From the NCBI GenBank assembly GCA_016210565.1, contig JACQUA010000334.1:19232-83231 (forward strand): 64,000 nucleotides of DNA. The letters are read 5' to 3'. Source of the stretch: Chloroflexota bacterium (GTDB lineage Bacteria; Chloroflexota; Dehalococcoidia; JACQUA01). Each line of letters opens with the position of its first letter. Positions within the stretch are counted from its first letter, which is position 1. Position numbers and translations under genes: made by a program. Below the pieces are notes generated by a model. The model was given only the letters and a program-made list of their open reading frames with translations, ran no database searches and was not told the origin of the DNA. Shown piece after piece: positions 1 to 8,932 of the stretch.

Positions 1-1188
1 CTGGATGACCCTTCCAGCCTTCAAGGCAGCTCCCTGAGCGACGCATTCCATCGGATCAACGAGACTTAGCTGCATATTTTCGATTTCAGTCACGAGCTGT
101 TCTCTGGCGCCGAGTTTGCTCAGCTCATCTCTCACCAGCCTCCGAATGCATGGCATGTGCGACGGACCTCCTACGAAGAGCACGTGGTCAACCTCTGCCG
201 CGGTGATTCCTGCGCGCTGTAGCGATTCCCTTATGGGGCCCCGGCACCTTACTATGACAGGTGTCAGGACATCTTCCAGCTCGCTACGGCTCAGATTGAC
301 CCTCCGTTGGCCGGGCAGGTCAAGGAATGTTGTTTCGCTTTTCGACAGCCTTATTTTTCCTTTTTCTACCTCTTCTCTCAGGATCTGCAGTGAGTTCCGG
401 TCTGTCTCAATCTTTTGAAGCCCGTGCGTCTCCCTTAGATATGCGACAAGCATGTCGTCCATGTCGATACCACCCAGCGCCGCATCACCACTAGTGCAAA
501 GCTCTCCCGGGATCAGATCGTCTCCGTGTTGAATCAAAATCATTAGGGTCACATCAAGGGTCCCGGCCCCGATGTCAAATGTCAACACATTGGCTTGCCC
601 GTTGACGTTAAGGCCGTACCGCAGCACCGCTGCCATCGGCTCTGAGACCGTGTCCACTTCTTGAAATCCAGCCGTCCTGGCTGCCTCCACTATGTGCCCT
701 GTGCGTGCGGCGCTAAAATATGCTGGAACGCTAATCACGGCCCGTTCTACCGGCCCTCCTAAGCTAGGGTTGACCTTCGGGTTTTCCACGTCCTCCTTGA
801 TTTCGCGCAGGATAAAGCCCATGATATGGGAGGGAGAGTAGCATTCCCCCCCAACCCTTATTACAATGCTGTCGGACGGCCCTTTTTCGATACCGTACGA
901 AAATCGTTTTAGCTGGCCTTTTTCTCGCGCTTCTTCGTAGGACAATCCGATGAGCCTCTTCACCCCCCAAACCACCAGTTCTGGATTATTCGTCTGCACG
1001 GCTTTCGCAGGGTGCCCCACCAGCTGCTTTAGGCCGTTACGGTCGAAGTAAACAAAGGAAGGAAAGCTCTTTACGTCCGGGGAACCTCTCCCATGCCTGC
1101 TTTCAGCCATTACCACATGGCCCCTACCCAGCGACACCGCGGCCGCGGAGTTGTAGGTGCCTAGATCAATACCAATGGTTCTCGTCAC
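1..1188 (-). CDS. Hsp70/DnaK-family chaperone, partial (C-terminus beyond the window)
   Basis: Open from a GTG at 1188 to the window edge, so about 396 residues, essentially the whole actin-like ATPase domain, are visible. The phosphate-1 loop IGIDLGTYNS lies near residues 5-14, the phosphate-2 loop FDIGAGTLDV at 204-213 and the adenosine motif LFVGGPS at 337-343. These motifs define Hsp70 ATPases, which bind and release unfolded polypeptides in an ATP cycle. AGGAGG sits nine bases before the GTG, which decides the start. The substrate-binding domain would lie off the left edge, so a truncated or unusual Hsp70 cannot be excluded. It is the last visible gene of an operon with the GrpE-like and Cdc48-like genes, 36 bases after the GrpE-like stop. 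Confidence 0.9.
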   Translation of the reverse strand, partial: MTRTIGIDLGTYNSAAAVSLGRGHVVMAESRHGRGSPDVKSFPSFVYFDRNGLKQLVGHPAKAVQTNNPELVVWGVKRLIGLSYEEAREKGQLKRFSYGIEKGPSDSIVIRVGGECYSPSHIMGFILREIKEDVENPKVNPSLGGPVERAVISVPAYFSAARTGHIVEAARTAGFQEVDTVSEPMAAVLRYGLNVNGQANVLTFDIGAGTLDVTLMILIQHGDDLIPGELCTSGDAALGGIDMDDMLVAYLRETHGLQKIETDRNSLQILREEVEKGKIRLSKSETTFLDLPGQRRVNLSRSELEDVLTPVIVRCRGPIRESLQRAGITAAEVDHVLFVGGPSHMPCIRRLVRDELSKLGAREQLVTEIENMQLSLVDPMECVAQGAALKAGRVIQ

Positions 1189-1224
1189 TTCCTTATTCCT
1201 CCTGCGCTCAGTCGCCCTTGCCCA

Positions 1225-1995
1225 TTATCGTGGCACCCCGCTACTGACGACCACCTCAGCGTTTCGCAACACGGTATCCTCTTCCCTTGAATGCCCCATT
1301 TTGTAATAGCCTTTTCTGGCGATCTCCACTATGGCACCCTTCGGGAGCTCGTCCGGCCGACTGTCCACAGCTTTGTGGTACACGCCATCGAAGCCGTCTC
1401 CTATCTTCGCCGGTATCTCATGGATATTCTCATCCTCCAGAAGCTGCTTTGTTTTCTGAAGAGTCCATTGAACTTCGGCCGATGCCTTCCCAACCCTGCC
1501 GAGTCTATCGAGGTGGTCGAGCAGCAAGAACAAGTTGGCCACCAGACGGTGATAGTTTCCCATGGACTCGCTCTTTTCCTTCCAGCTTTGCGCCTCGTGG
1601 TCCTCAAGATCGAGTTTGAACTTCTCCAGATTTGTTCCGGCCTTCCCCAGCAACAAACTTATTTCACTGACGTTATCAGTCAACTGAAGAAGGGACGGCA
1701 CGACGCTAGCCGAGCCTTTGGCCGGTGAAACGGCCTCAGGAGATCTTCCCCCGAACAGGACCCTCCCCCAGCCGGCGACAATGACTGTCCAGGTAGAGAT
1801 TACCAGTACAGCCGCAACGAACATCGCGGCCATAATGAAGTCGGGTATACCCGTCAGGGATGGCTGCCCAATGGAAACGACTTGGAGGGACGGCGATTCT
1901 GCGGCAGCAACGGGTTCCCCGACCGCTTCAGACAACGCTGGGGCCAGGGTCATTATCCCCGCAGCTCCCAGCGCAAATATCCTGCCTATCCCCAT
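1225..1995 (-). CDS. Membrane-anchored GrpE-like nucleotide-exchange factor
   Basis: 256 residues. A hydrophobic N-terminus (about 6-22) resembles a signal peptide or first membrane segment, and a strong membrane segment spans about 51-74. A helical region (105-190) follows, then a C-terminal part (about 191-252) that reads like the GrpE beta-wing: a YHKAV..RPDELPKGAIVEI stretch, then RKGYYKMG, then VLRNAEVVV. GrpE proteins open the Hsp70 nucleotide pocket, and the Hsp70 gene is directly downstream, which supports the call. Ordinary GrpE is soluble, so the membrane anchor is unusual. With a cleaved signal and one anchor the GrpE part would face the cytoplasm; that topology is inferred. The ATG overlaps the end of the Cdc48-like gene by 10 bases, implying coupled translation. 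Confidence 0.72.
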   Translation of the reverse strand: MGIGRIFALGAAGIMTLAPALSEAVGEPVAAAESPSLQVVSIGQPSLTGIPDFIMAAMFVAAVLVISTWTVIVAGWGRVLFGGRSPEAVSPAKGSASVVPSLLQLTDNVSEISLLLGKAGTNLEKFKLDLEDHEAQSWKEKSESMGNYHRLVANLFLLLDHLDRLGRVGKASAEVQWTLQKTKQLLEDENIHEIPAKIGDGFDGVYHKAVDSRPDELPKGAIVEIARKGYYKMGHSREEDTVLRNAEVVVSSGVPR

Positions 1996-4112
1996 TGGGC
2001 ACCACCCTCGGTGGAAGGATTTTGAGCCGTCTCCAGCTTGTCCCTTGTCTGGTGTATCTTGCCAACGGCCTTCTTGATGTGAGCCATGGTCACCGTCACT
2101 CTTTCTGCTTCAAACCCGGCATCCCGAATAGCATCCCAGGCTGCCTCCCGGCACGCCTCGCCGATTTCAGCCCCGGAAAATCCCGGGGTCAGTTTAGCCA
2201 GCTCCTCCAGATCCACGTCCGAAGCCAATGGCTTGTTTTTGAGATGAATATTTAGAATAGCTCGCCTCGCCGCCTCATCGGGTAGCGGGACCTCTATGTG
2301 GTAGTCAAATCTACCAGGGCGCAAAACGGCCGGGTCAAGCAGCTCGAGTCTGTTGGTCGCACCGATAACGAATACCCCTTCGGTGCTTTCTATGCCATCC
2401 ATCTCCGATAACAACTGATTCACTATCGTGTCAGTGACCCCGGTGGGATCCCGCCCTCTCCTAGGAGCGGCAGAATCGATTTCATCGAAGAAGACCACAC
2501 AAGGCGCCACTTCGCGGGCCTTCGCGAACAGGAACCTGACCCTCTCTTCAGATTCGCCGAACCATTTCGAACGTATTTCAGGCCCTTTGACACTTATAAA
2601 ATTGGCCCCGCACCCCCTGGCTACCGCCTTGGCCAAAAGCGTTTTCCCCGTCCCAGGGGGGCCGTAAAGGAGCATCCCCTTCGCTGGTTTCACGCCAACC
2701 TTTCTGAATACATCCGGTTTGGTAATCGCAAAGGCTATATTCTCTATCAAAAGCCTTTTCACTTCCTCCATGCCACCAATATCTTCCCAGGACAATTCCG
2801 GAATCTCTATCGAGAATTCCTTCAGCGCAGAGGGAGCAGTGGTTCGCAGGGCACCATCAAAGTCAGACTGGATTATCTCCAATCCCTCATAGTTTGCGAT
2901 TTGTCCCCTCTCCAGGGAATCAGCAGAGAATAGTCGTCTCAGTGCATTGTAGGCAGCTTCGCGGCACAGTGACGTAATATCCGCCCCCACATAACCCACC
3001 GTTCTCTGGGCAGTGGTCTCCAGACTGACATCTGCCCCAAGCGGCATGCGACGAGTGCGAATCCCCAAGATCTCTTTTCTCCCTTCGGTGTCCGGTGCGC
3101 CGATGCTGACATTGAGACCAAACCGCCCTTCCCTCCTTAAGGCAGCGTCTATAGAGTTAACTCTGTTGGTGGTACCCACGACTATCACTCCCTTTAGCTG
3201 CGCCAGTCCATCCATTAAAGCCAGCAAGGTAGCAACCACTCTTCTCTCCACTTCACCGAACGTTTTATCGCGTTTGGGAGCTAATGAATCAAGTTCGTCA
3301 ATAACCAGGATGGCCGGAGCATTCTTCTGAGCCTCACTGAAAATGTCACGTAGCTTCTTTTCACTTTCGCCATACCACATGCTGTAGATTTCGGGGCCGC
3401 TAACAGAATAGAACTTAGCCCCAACTTCATTGGCTAGCGCCCTAGCGATCAGCGTCTTCCCCGTACCTGGCGGCCCGTAGAGAATGACGCCCTTCGCTCG
3501 CGGTATCCCGAGGTGCTCGAACAGTTCGGGGTAGCGCAGGGGATACTCCACAACTTCCCGTATCAACCTGATTTCTCGCTTCAGTCCGCCGATGTCCTTA
3601 TAGGTTATTGGCGATTCCTCACCTTCTGTGCGGGAGATAACGATCTCAGTGTTCGCCACAATGGTCACGATGCCCCTGGGCACAACGGGGCCCACCTCGA
3701 AAACGCGGGCATCCCCGGCAAGGGTGTAAAGGGCAGTTTTCTCCCCCCTGGCAACCGGCTTTCCCACGAACCGGGCCGTATCCCTTTGAGTTGAGAAATC
3801 GGCGGGCACCTTCAACTCCACCTTTTGGGCCTCAGCAGGCTGCATCTTTTCAACGCCAATCGGGTCTCCGTCCTTGACGCGCAAGTGGCGCTGCTTGAAT
3901 TGATCAAGCCAAATCTTGTTTGCTGTGCCTTGCCTGATCTCAGCGAGTAAACAACCGCACATCCTGCCAGCATTCTCAAGTTTCAAGTAGACCGGTTTAG
4001 GGCTGGCTGGGCCCGGCACAGACAGGGATGCATCCACGTTGGTTTCAACGACGGCTTTGTGGGTGCCATCGAGGTCCGGCCGCCCGTAGGCTTGGAGTCG
4101 AAGTTTGCTCAT
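1986..4112 (-). CDS. Cdc48/VAT-family AAA+ ATPase (two AAA rings)
   Basis: 708 residues, the length and layout of archaeal VAT/Cdc48. An N-terminal substrate/cofactor domain (about 1-165) carries the VAT-like pattern ending in PRGIVTIVANTEIVIS. D1 has Walker A GPPGTGKT at 213-220 and Walker B VIDELD at 270-275. D2 has Walker A at 484-491 and FFDEID at 541-546. Both rings have aromatic pore loops (MWYGE near 245-249, KWFGE near 516-520) and GRF arginine-finger regions. The family threads and unfolds proteins using ATP. The C-terminus ends GGAQWG, without the HbYX motif used for docking to a proteasome, so partnership with a 20S core is not supported here. First gene of the operon with the GrpE-like and Hsp70 genes. 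Confidence 0.93.
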   Translation of the reverse strand: MSKLRLQAYGRPDLDGTHKAVVETNVDASLSVPGPASPKPVYLKLENAGRMCGCLLAEIRQGTANKIWLDQFKQRHLRVKDGDPIGVEKMQPAEAQKVELKVPADFSTQRDTARFVGKPVARGEKTALYTLAGDARVFEVGPVVPRGIVTIVANTEIVISRTEGEESPITYKDIGGLKREIRLIREVVEYPLRYPELFEHLGIPRAKGVILYGPPGTGKTLIARALANEVGAKFYSVSGPEIYSMWYGESEKKLRDIFSEAQKNAPAILVIDELDSLAPKRDKTFGEVERRVVATLLALMDGLAQLKGVIVVGTTNRVNSIDAALRREGRFGLNVSIGAPDTEGRKEILGIRTRRMPLGADVSLETTAQRTVGYVGADITSLCREAAYNALRRLFSADSLERGQIANYEGLEIIQSDFDGALRTTAPSALKEFSIEIPELSWEDIGGMEEVKRLLIENIAFAITKPDVFRKVGVKPAKGMLLYGPPGTGKTLLAKAVARGCGANFISVKGPEIRSKWFGESEERVRFLFAKAREVAPCVVFFDEIDSAAPRRGRDPTGVTDTIVNQLLSEMDGIESTEGVFVIGATNRLELLDPAVLRPGRFDYHIEVPLPDEAARRAILNIHLKNKPLASDVDLEELAKLTPGFSGAEIGEACREAAWDAIRDAGFEAERVTVTMAHIKKAVGKIHQTRDKLETAQNPSTEGGAQWG

Positions 4113-4562
4113 AATACCGTCCGCCCGTAGTGAAATTCGCTTAAGCTGCTAGAACCGCACCGAATGAATTCCTAGATGGAGGTTCTACGCCGGGTTGTCC
4201 AATCTTGCCGGTTGCCGAGTAAGCAAAGTCGCGTTTCCGATGTCTCGACCGCCAGTAACAGACCAAGCTGAGGCCATAGCGGCCAGCGGTACAGAGCAGC
4301 GATAGCCTTCCTTATCCGGATTTCCTCGCCGTTCGCCGTCGGAGGTTGGGCCAACTCGGCAAACCGGGTTTCACCGCGCCAGCCAGCAGAATAGATTTTA
4401 ATCCCTTACAGTGCCGGCTGCAACCGAGTACCAAGGGCACATAGGACCGTTTGGGACAGACGCCCTGCCACGACAAATCATCGGATCGGCGGCCCGCTGG
4501 ATCGCATAAGAGGGTGCGGCAGTGTGGGAGCGACCGCATTGAACTTTCCCTCAACGACGGAA
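4113..4562. other. Intergenic, no gene recognised
   Basis: About 450 bases between the Cdc48-like gene and the decayed solute-binding gene. Short open frames exist on both strands but none shows a family resemblance or a ribosome-binding site. The promoter of the chaperone operon should lie in the right part of this gap or beyond; no convincing -35/-10 pair was found by eye. Confidence 0.5.
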
Positions 4563-4930
4563 TTAGTCGGTCATTTCATGCCGAATAGTTTCCCTAGCAA
4601 CCTTCATCGCCTCGATAGGCCAAGAAGAACTTCTCGTCAGTCTAGGAGGGTCCTGAAAACCCCCTTTTTGCCGAAGACTTTGTATCTGGCCACCTCAAGC
4701 CGTCAGCTTTGGGCGAGGGACTTTTTCAGTGGCCTCCTACTAGGAGTCTCTGTCACGCACCAGAGAATGGTAGGCTCCGACCCCGATGGGATATTTCCGC
4801 CGCGCTGCCCAGTCCACCACTTGCCGGACGTTCTTGGTGAACATAGCCTCAGTGGCAGCGGGTTTCTGGGACAGGTCTTTCCCCTCTTCTCCCTCTTCCC
4901 GTCCGACACCCCAAAAGGTGAACAAGGGAG
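4563..4930 (-). pseudogene. Decayed solute-binding protein gene, C-terminal part
   Basis: Reading leftwards, one frame gives FTFWGVGRE near 4920 and, after it, VRQVVDWAARRKYPIGVG near 4800. This matches the VEWVARGKYPIG block of the intact paralogs. Further on, DEKFFLAYR appears in one frame and EAMKVARETI in the next, ending with TAA at 4563-4565. These correspond to the DEEFFLLQ and xxIAREIF ends of the neighbouring proteins. Stops and frame changes interrupt it, and no N-terminus is recognisable. It lies just downstream of four intact paralogs and is most simply a fifth array member that has decayed. The boundaries are approximate. Confidence 0.65.
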
Positions 4931-5028
4931 ACCGCTAACCGTAGCGCGGGCGCGACGCCCGCAGGCCCCAAGGCCAACCACGGGCAAGATGCCCATGGTA
5001 CAGGTGCCGGCCTCAGTCCCTCTCCTCT

Positions 5029-6183
5029 CTACTTTATCCCCATGGCCTCTTTGGCCACCGAGAGCAGCTTGCCTTTGTTGATAATATAGTCCTCGTCCTG
5101 GAGGCTTCCCGAGTCGCCCGGCCCGGGCAACAGGGAGGGATGGACAATTCCCTCGGTGGGAATATCCAGTCTCAGGGTGGGCTGCTTGAATCCCTTCATG
5201 AACAGGGTCTGCCCTTCCTGGCTCAGCAGCCAGTTGACCAGGATGACCGCCGCGCTGGGGTGCGGGGGATGCTTCACCATCCCCATTCCTCCCGCCCCTG
5301 GGGTGAACTGGCCCCCTTCTTTCGCCTTCACCAGCGCCAGGGGCGCCCCCACCGCCAGGAAATCGGCCAGCGTGTCCTGGCGGTAGCCCAGCGCGATGGC
5401 GTATTTCCCTTTGGCCACCCATTCCATCTGCAGCCTGTAGTCCCGGGTTATCTCAACATCCTGCCGGGCCAACTGGGACAGGAACTCCCTGGTCTGGTCC
5501 ATTCCCCAAATGCTCCAGAGAAAGCCAACCCATTCGTTCCCCGAACCGTTGACGCTGGGATCATACATCGTCATCTTCCCCTTCCATTCCGGCTTCAACA
5601 AATCGCGGAAAGAGGCTATGTCGCTCTCCTTGACCAGCGAAGTGTTATAAGCAATGTACCGGGCGTAGGAGCCGATCATGGCTACAGCCTGGGTCTCCTT
5701 GTCAGTAAAGGGCAGACGCTCTTCCCGCCAGGCCTTCGGATTCACCACCTCAGGAAGGAGCAGCGCCGGCCCGACGGGTTGAAGCACCCCTTTAGGTTTC
5801 AACTCGGTGATCAGCGTGGTCATTCCCAGGACCACGGCGTCCGGACGGTAGACAGCCGCGGCGTATTCACTGATGATCTTGGTGGCGAGCTGCGGCCCGG
5901 TCCCCACCAGGATATCCATGGTGATGCCGTATTTCTGCTCAAAGACTCTGGGCAACTCAGCCCTGGTTTCCGGGGTGACATTCCCATACACCAGCACCTC
6001 GCCTTCTTTTCTGGCGGCCTGCAATGTGCTGTCCCACTTCTCCTGCCACTCCGGTTTCGCGGGCTTCCCCACAATCCCGGCTACCGCCGGGGCGGCGGGT
6101 GGCCCGGTGGGCGTCGCCGCCTGACCGCAGGCGGCGACGACGAGCGCGCCCAATATCAAGATACCGACTAGCCTGCTGAACAT
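5029..6183 (-). CDS. ABC-type solute-binding lipoprotein 1 (Fe3+/AfuA-like PBP2 fold)
   Basis: 384 residues. The signal peptide ends in VVAAC, putting the lipidated cysteine at residue 19, so the mature protein should be tethered outside the cytoplasmic membrane. The order of blocks is that of type 2 periplasmic-binding proteins annotated as Fe3+-type: an EWQEKWD..AARKEGEV start, a LKPEWKGKM..DPS hinge region, VAKGKYAIALG, then HPSAAVILVNWLLSQEG. GGGAG-like spacing is not needed: GGGAG lies six bases before the ATG. No permease or ATPase gene is nearby, so the ligand is unknown; iron is only the family default, and organic ligands are equally possible. It is the last intact member of a four-gene array, followed by a decayed copy. 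Confidence 0.88.
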   Translation of the reverse strand: MFSRLVGILILGALVVAACGQAATPTGPPAAPAVAGIVGKPAKPEWQEKWDSTLQAARKEGEVLVYGNVTPETRAELPRVFEQKYGITMDILVGTGPQLATKIISEYAAAVYRPDAVVLGMTTLITELKPKGVLQPVGPALLLPEVVNPKAWREERLPFTDKETQAVAMIGSYARYIAYNTSLVKESDIASFRDLLKPEWKGKMTMYDPSVNGSGNEWVGFLWSIWGMDQTREFLSQLARQDVEITRDYRLQMEWVAKGKYAIALGYRQDTLADFLAVGAPLALVKAKEGGQFTPGAGGMGMVKHPPHPSAAVILVNWLLSQEGQTLFMKGFKQPTLRLDIPTEGIVHPSLLPGPGDSGSLQDEDYIINKGKLLSVAKEAMGIK

Positions 6184-6327
6184 ACCTGACTCCCTTTGTC
6201 AATTGGTCAACGAGACCAGTGCCACCCCGATCCATCGGGGCCTGTGAGCTTTATACCATGCCAATGCTGATCTACCAGGATTCCCCACCCCAGCAGGCTG
6301 AAGACCTGCGACTACTCCCCGGAGTTT

Positions 6328-7485
6328 TCACTTCATCAGCGCCCCGAAGATCTGGTTGGTCATGTTGATGACATCCCGCTGGAGGATGAAAAACTCCTCG
6401 TCCGCCTGGATGAACTTGTCCCCCGGCCGGGCGATCATGTTCTTGTCGATCCCGTCCGTGGGCGCGTCCACGCGGGCGCCGGTCAGTTTGACGCTGCTGA
6501 CATAGACTCCGTGGCCTTCTTTGCTCAACATCCAGTTGATGAAGACCTGGCTGGCGTTCGGGTGCGCCGGTTTGGCCGTAATCCCTATGGCTCCGCCGAC
6601 CGTGTTGACCATGCCGCCCTCCTCGATCTTGACATGGGCCAGCGGCAATTTCAGGTCAATGAACTCCGCCATCATCTCCGGGTTTGGGGCCAGGGAAATG
6701 GCGTATTTCCCCTTGGCGGTCCACTCGGCGTGGAGGCGCTTATCCCTGGTCAGACCCAGGTCCTGGTTCGCCAGCGCCATCAGGAACTCCTTCGTTCTGT
6801 CCAGTCCCCACAGCCGGGCCAGAAACGTCACCATGGAGGCGCCGGAACCGGTGGCCGTGGGGTCGAAGAGGGCCATCTTCCCTTTCCATTTGGGGTTCAG
6901 CAAGTCCTTGTAGGAGGCAATCTCGCCTTCCTTCACCAGATCGGTATTCCGGGCCACGTATTTCTCGTAGACGGCCAGCATACCGATAAACATTCTTTCC
7001 CTGTCTATGAATGGCACGCCGCCTGTTATCCAGGACTTGGGTTCGAGCACGTCCGGTAGCACCAGGAGCGGCTCCAACTGCCCCAGAAGCCCCGCCTGCT
7101 TCAGCCCCGTGAAAGTCCCCCCACCAGAATTGACGACGTCGGCGATAAAGACGCCTCCGCTGTACTCTTTCTGGAGGCGGGCGCTCAGTTCCGGGCCGCG
7201 GCCCGTGACGAACTCTACGCCGATGCCGAACTTCTTGTTCATCGCTTCGGCGATGGCGGTCCGGGTCTCCGCCGCGGCTGTTGTGTAGTAGACGACCTCG
7301 CCCTCCTTCCTGGCCAGGGCGACAGTGTTATCCCATTTTTCCTGCCAGCCCGCCCGGGCGGGTATCCCCTTTAGACCCGGCGGGACGGTCGGCTCCGGAG
7401 TGCCGACCGGCAGTGATTGGGCGCAGGCCGCAGCCAGCAGAGACCCCACGAGCACCAAAGCCACGATAGATGCCTTCCTGTTCAA
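6328..7485 (-). CDS. ABC-type solute-binding lipoprotein 2
   Basis: 385 residues from a TTG start at 7485. An ATG ten codons further upstream is in frame, but GGAGGG lies seven bases before the TTG and the resulting N-terminus (NRKASIVALVLVG, lipobox LAAAC, Cys21) is the normal lipoprotein length. Conserved blocks are WQEKWDNTVALARKEGEV, NPKWKGKMALFDPT and HPNASQVFINWMLSKEG. It sits 46 bases after paralog 3 and 144 bases before paralog 1, all on the same strand, so it is probably cotranscribed with paralog 3. Divergence from its neighbours through the middle of the protein suggests different ligands. Confidence 0.87.
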   Translation of the reverse strand: MNRKASIVALVLVGSLLAAACAQSLPVGTPEPTVPPGLKGIPARAGWQEKWDNTVALARKEGEVVYYTTAAAETRTAIAEAMNKKFGIGVEFVTGRGPELSARLQKEYSGGVFIADVVNSGGGTFTGLKQAGLLGQLEPLLVLPDVLEPKSWITGGVPFIDRERMFIGMLAVYEKYVARNTDLVKEGEIASYKDLLNPKWKGKMALFDPTATGSGASMVTFLARLWGLDRTKEFLMALANQDLGLTRDKRLHAEWTAKGKYAISLAPNPEMMAEFIDLKLPLAHVKIEEGGMVNTVGGAIGITAKPAHPNASQVFINWMLSKEGHGVYVSSVKLTGARVDAPTDGIDKNMIARPGDKFIQADEEFFILQRDVINMTNQIFGALMK

Positions 7486-7531
7486 GTCGATTCCCTCCGT
7501 AACCCAATAACTCAATAACTCAAGGAACCCC

Positions 7532-8680
7532 TTATGGTGCGAATATTTCCCTTATCGGCGGCAGCATCTTTCCCTGGAGCAGGAAGAACTCCTCGTCACC
7601 ATAGGTGACTTTGTCATTCGGCCCGGCAAAAAACAACTCATCGATGCCCTCCCTGGTTACGTCAATGCGAGCGGCCGGCAGACGGATGCCCCTGACATAG
7701 GCCTCCTGTCCTTCTTTGCTGAGGAGCCAGTTCAGGAAGACGGTGCTGGCGTTGGGATGCGCCGGTTTGGCGGGAACGGACAGCGCACCCCCCACGGTTT
7801 GCAGCCCGCCCCCGTCAGTGAGCCTGACCGAAGCTATGGGCGCCCCGGCCGCCTTGAATTCAGCCAGCACGTCCGGCGTCGGGGCTACTGCCAGGGCATA
7901 TTTTCCGCGGGCCACCCATTCCACCTGTTGCCGCTTGTCCCGGGTGGTCACTATTTCCTGCTTCGCCAGTCCCCTCAGGAACTCCAGCGCCCGGTCAACG
8001 CCCCACACCCGGCCCAGGAAGGCCGACATGGACAGGCCGGAACCCGTCATGGTCGGATCCAGCATCGTCATCTTCCCTTTCCATTTGGGGTTCAGCAGGT
8101 CTTCCAGGGCGTTCGTTTCCCCCTCTTTTACCAGGTCGGTATTGCGAGCCAGATATCTTTCGTAGTTGGCCAGCATCCCCAGCACCTGGCCGTCCTTGTC
8201 GATAAGGGGCAGCCGGCCTATTTGCCACGCTTTGGCATCCTTTACCTCGGGTAGGATCAACTCGGGTTCGATGGGTTTCAGCAAGCCCTGCGGCTTCACC
8301 ACCGTCAGGAGCGTGCCGCCGCCCATGTTGATAGCGTCGGCCAGGTACATGCCGGCGTTGCGCTCGTTCGCCAGCTTCTGGGCCAACTCCAGGGGCGTCC
8401 CGGTGACGAATTCGACCTTTATGCCGAATTTCTTGCCGAAGGCCTGGCTCAGTTCTGTCCTGGGGTCCCCTCCCCCGATGAAATAGAAAAGCACTTCCTT
8501 TTCTGCCTTCGCAGCCGCCACCTTCCGGTCCCATTCAACCCTCCACCCTTCTTCTTTCACCGCCGGGGCCGCGGCTTTTTCCGCTGGTCCGGCGCCCGGG
8601 GCCGGGCCGCTACTGGAAGTACAGCCAGCATAGATGAAGACCAGCAGCAACGCCAGAACGGGATAAGCGTACTTTGCCAT
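7532..8680 (-). CDS. ABC-type solute-binding lipoprotein 3
   Basis: 382 residues from the ATG at 8680, chosen over an upstream in-frame start because AAGGAGG stands six bases before it. Lipobox IYAGC gives Cys20. It shares the block order of paralogs 2 and 4: EWDRKVAAAKAEKEV, a GTPLELAQKLANERNAGMY segment, NPKWKGKMTMLDPT, ARGKYALAVAP, and HPNASTVFLNWLLSKEG. The N-terminal spacer after the cysteine is rich in Ala, Gly and Pro, typical of a membrane tether. A tandem hairpin repeat lies immediately upstream. Confidence 0.87.
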   Translation of the reverse strand: MAKYAYPVLALLLVFIYAGCTSSSGPAPGAGPAEKAAAPAVKEEGWRVEWDRKVAAAKAEKEVLFYFIGGGDPRTELSQAFGKKFGIKVEFVTGTPLELAQKLANERNAGMYLADAINMGGGTLLTVVKPQGLLKPIEPELILPEVKDAKAWQIGRLPLIDKDGQVLGMLANYERYLARNTDLVKEGETNALEDLLNPKWKGKMTMLDPTMTGSGLSMSAFLGRVWGVDRALEFLRGLAKQEIVTTRDKRQQVEWVARGKYALAVAPTPDVLAEFKAAGAPIASVRLTDGGGLQTVGGALSVPAKPAHPNASTVFLNWLLSKEGQEAYVRGIRLPAARIDVTREGIDELFFAGPNDKVTYGDEEFFLLQGKMLPPIREIFAP

Positions 8681-8697
8681 TCGTGTCCTCCTTCTTT

Positions 8698-8840
8698 CCG
8701 GTATCACAGGCTACCGTGCCTGTGCCAAACTCCGGTACCACAGGCCACCGTGCCTGTGCAAACTCGCATTAGCATAACGACGCATATTGCAACGCCGTAG
8801 CGGTTTGATCTATCAAACCCGCTCTGGTTTGTTAAACCCG
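8698..8840. repeat. Tandem GGTACCACAGGC hairpin repeat and a GGTTTGAT hairpin
   Basis: Two near-identical copies, about 35 bases apart (from 8698 and from 8733), carry the self-complementary core CACAGGCNACCGTGCCTGTG. A second hairpin near 8803-8830 is built on TTTGATCTATCAAA. The same cores recur at about 18817, 23300, 49110, 59325 and 61200 (first type) and near 59223 (second type), so these are dispersed repeat families, not gene-specific sites. Confidence 0.7.
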
Positions 8841-8932
8841 CGTTGAAGTTTGATGATGATCATTCACAGGATTACTCAACATGGACAAAACAGGGCTCCC
8901 ACCCCGATCGGATCGGGGTGGTATCGGAGCAA

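Noticed and set aside
4524..5081. 185-residue plus-strand open frame between the chaperone operon and the solute-binding array
   Set aside because: It runs antisense to the decayed solute-binding gene, lacks a ribosome-binding site and shows no family resemblance.
5140..6171. 343-residue plus-strand open frame
   Set aside because: Exact antisense shadow of solute-binding protein 1, caused by high GC at third positions; composition is His/Gln/Pro-rich without motifs.
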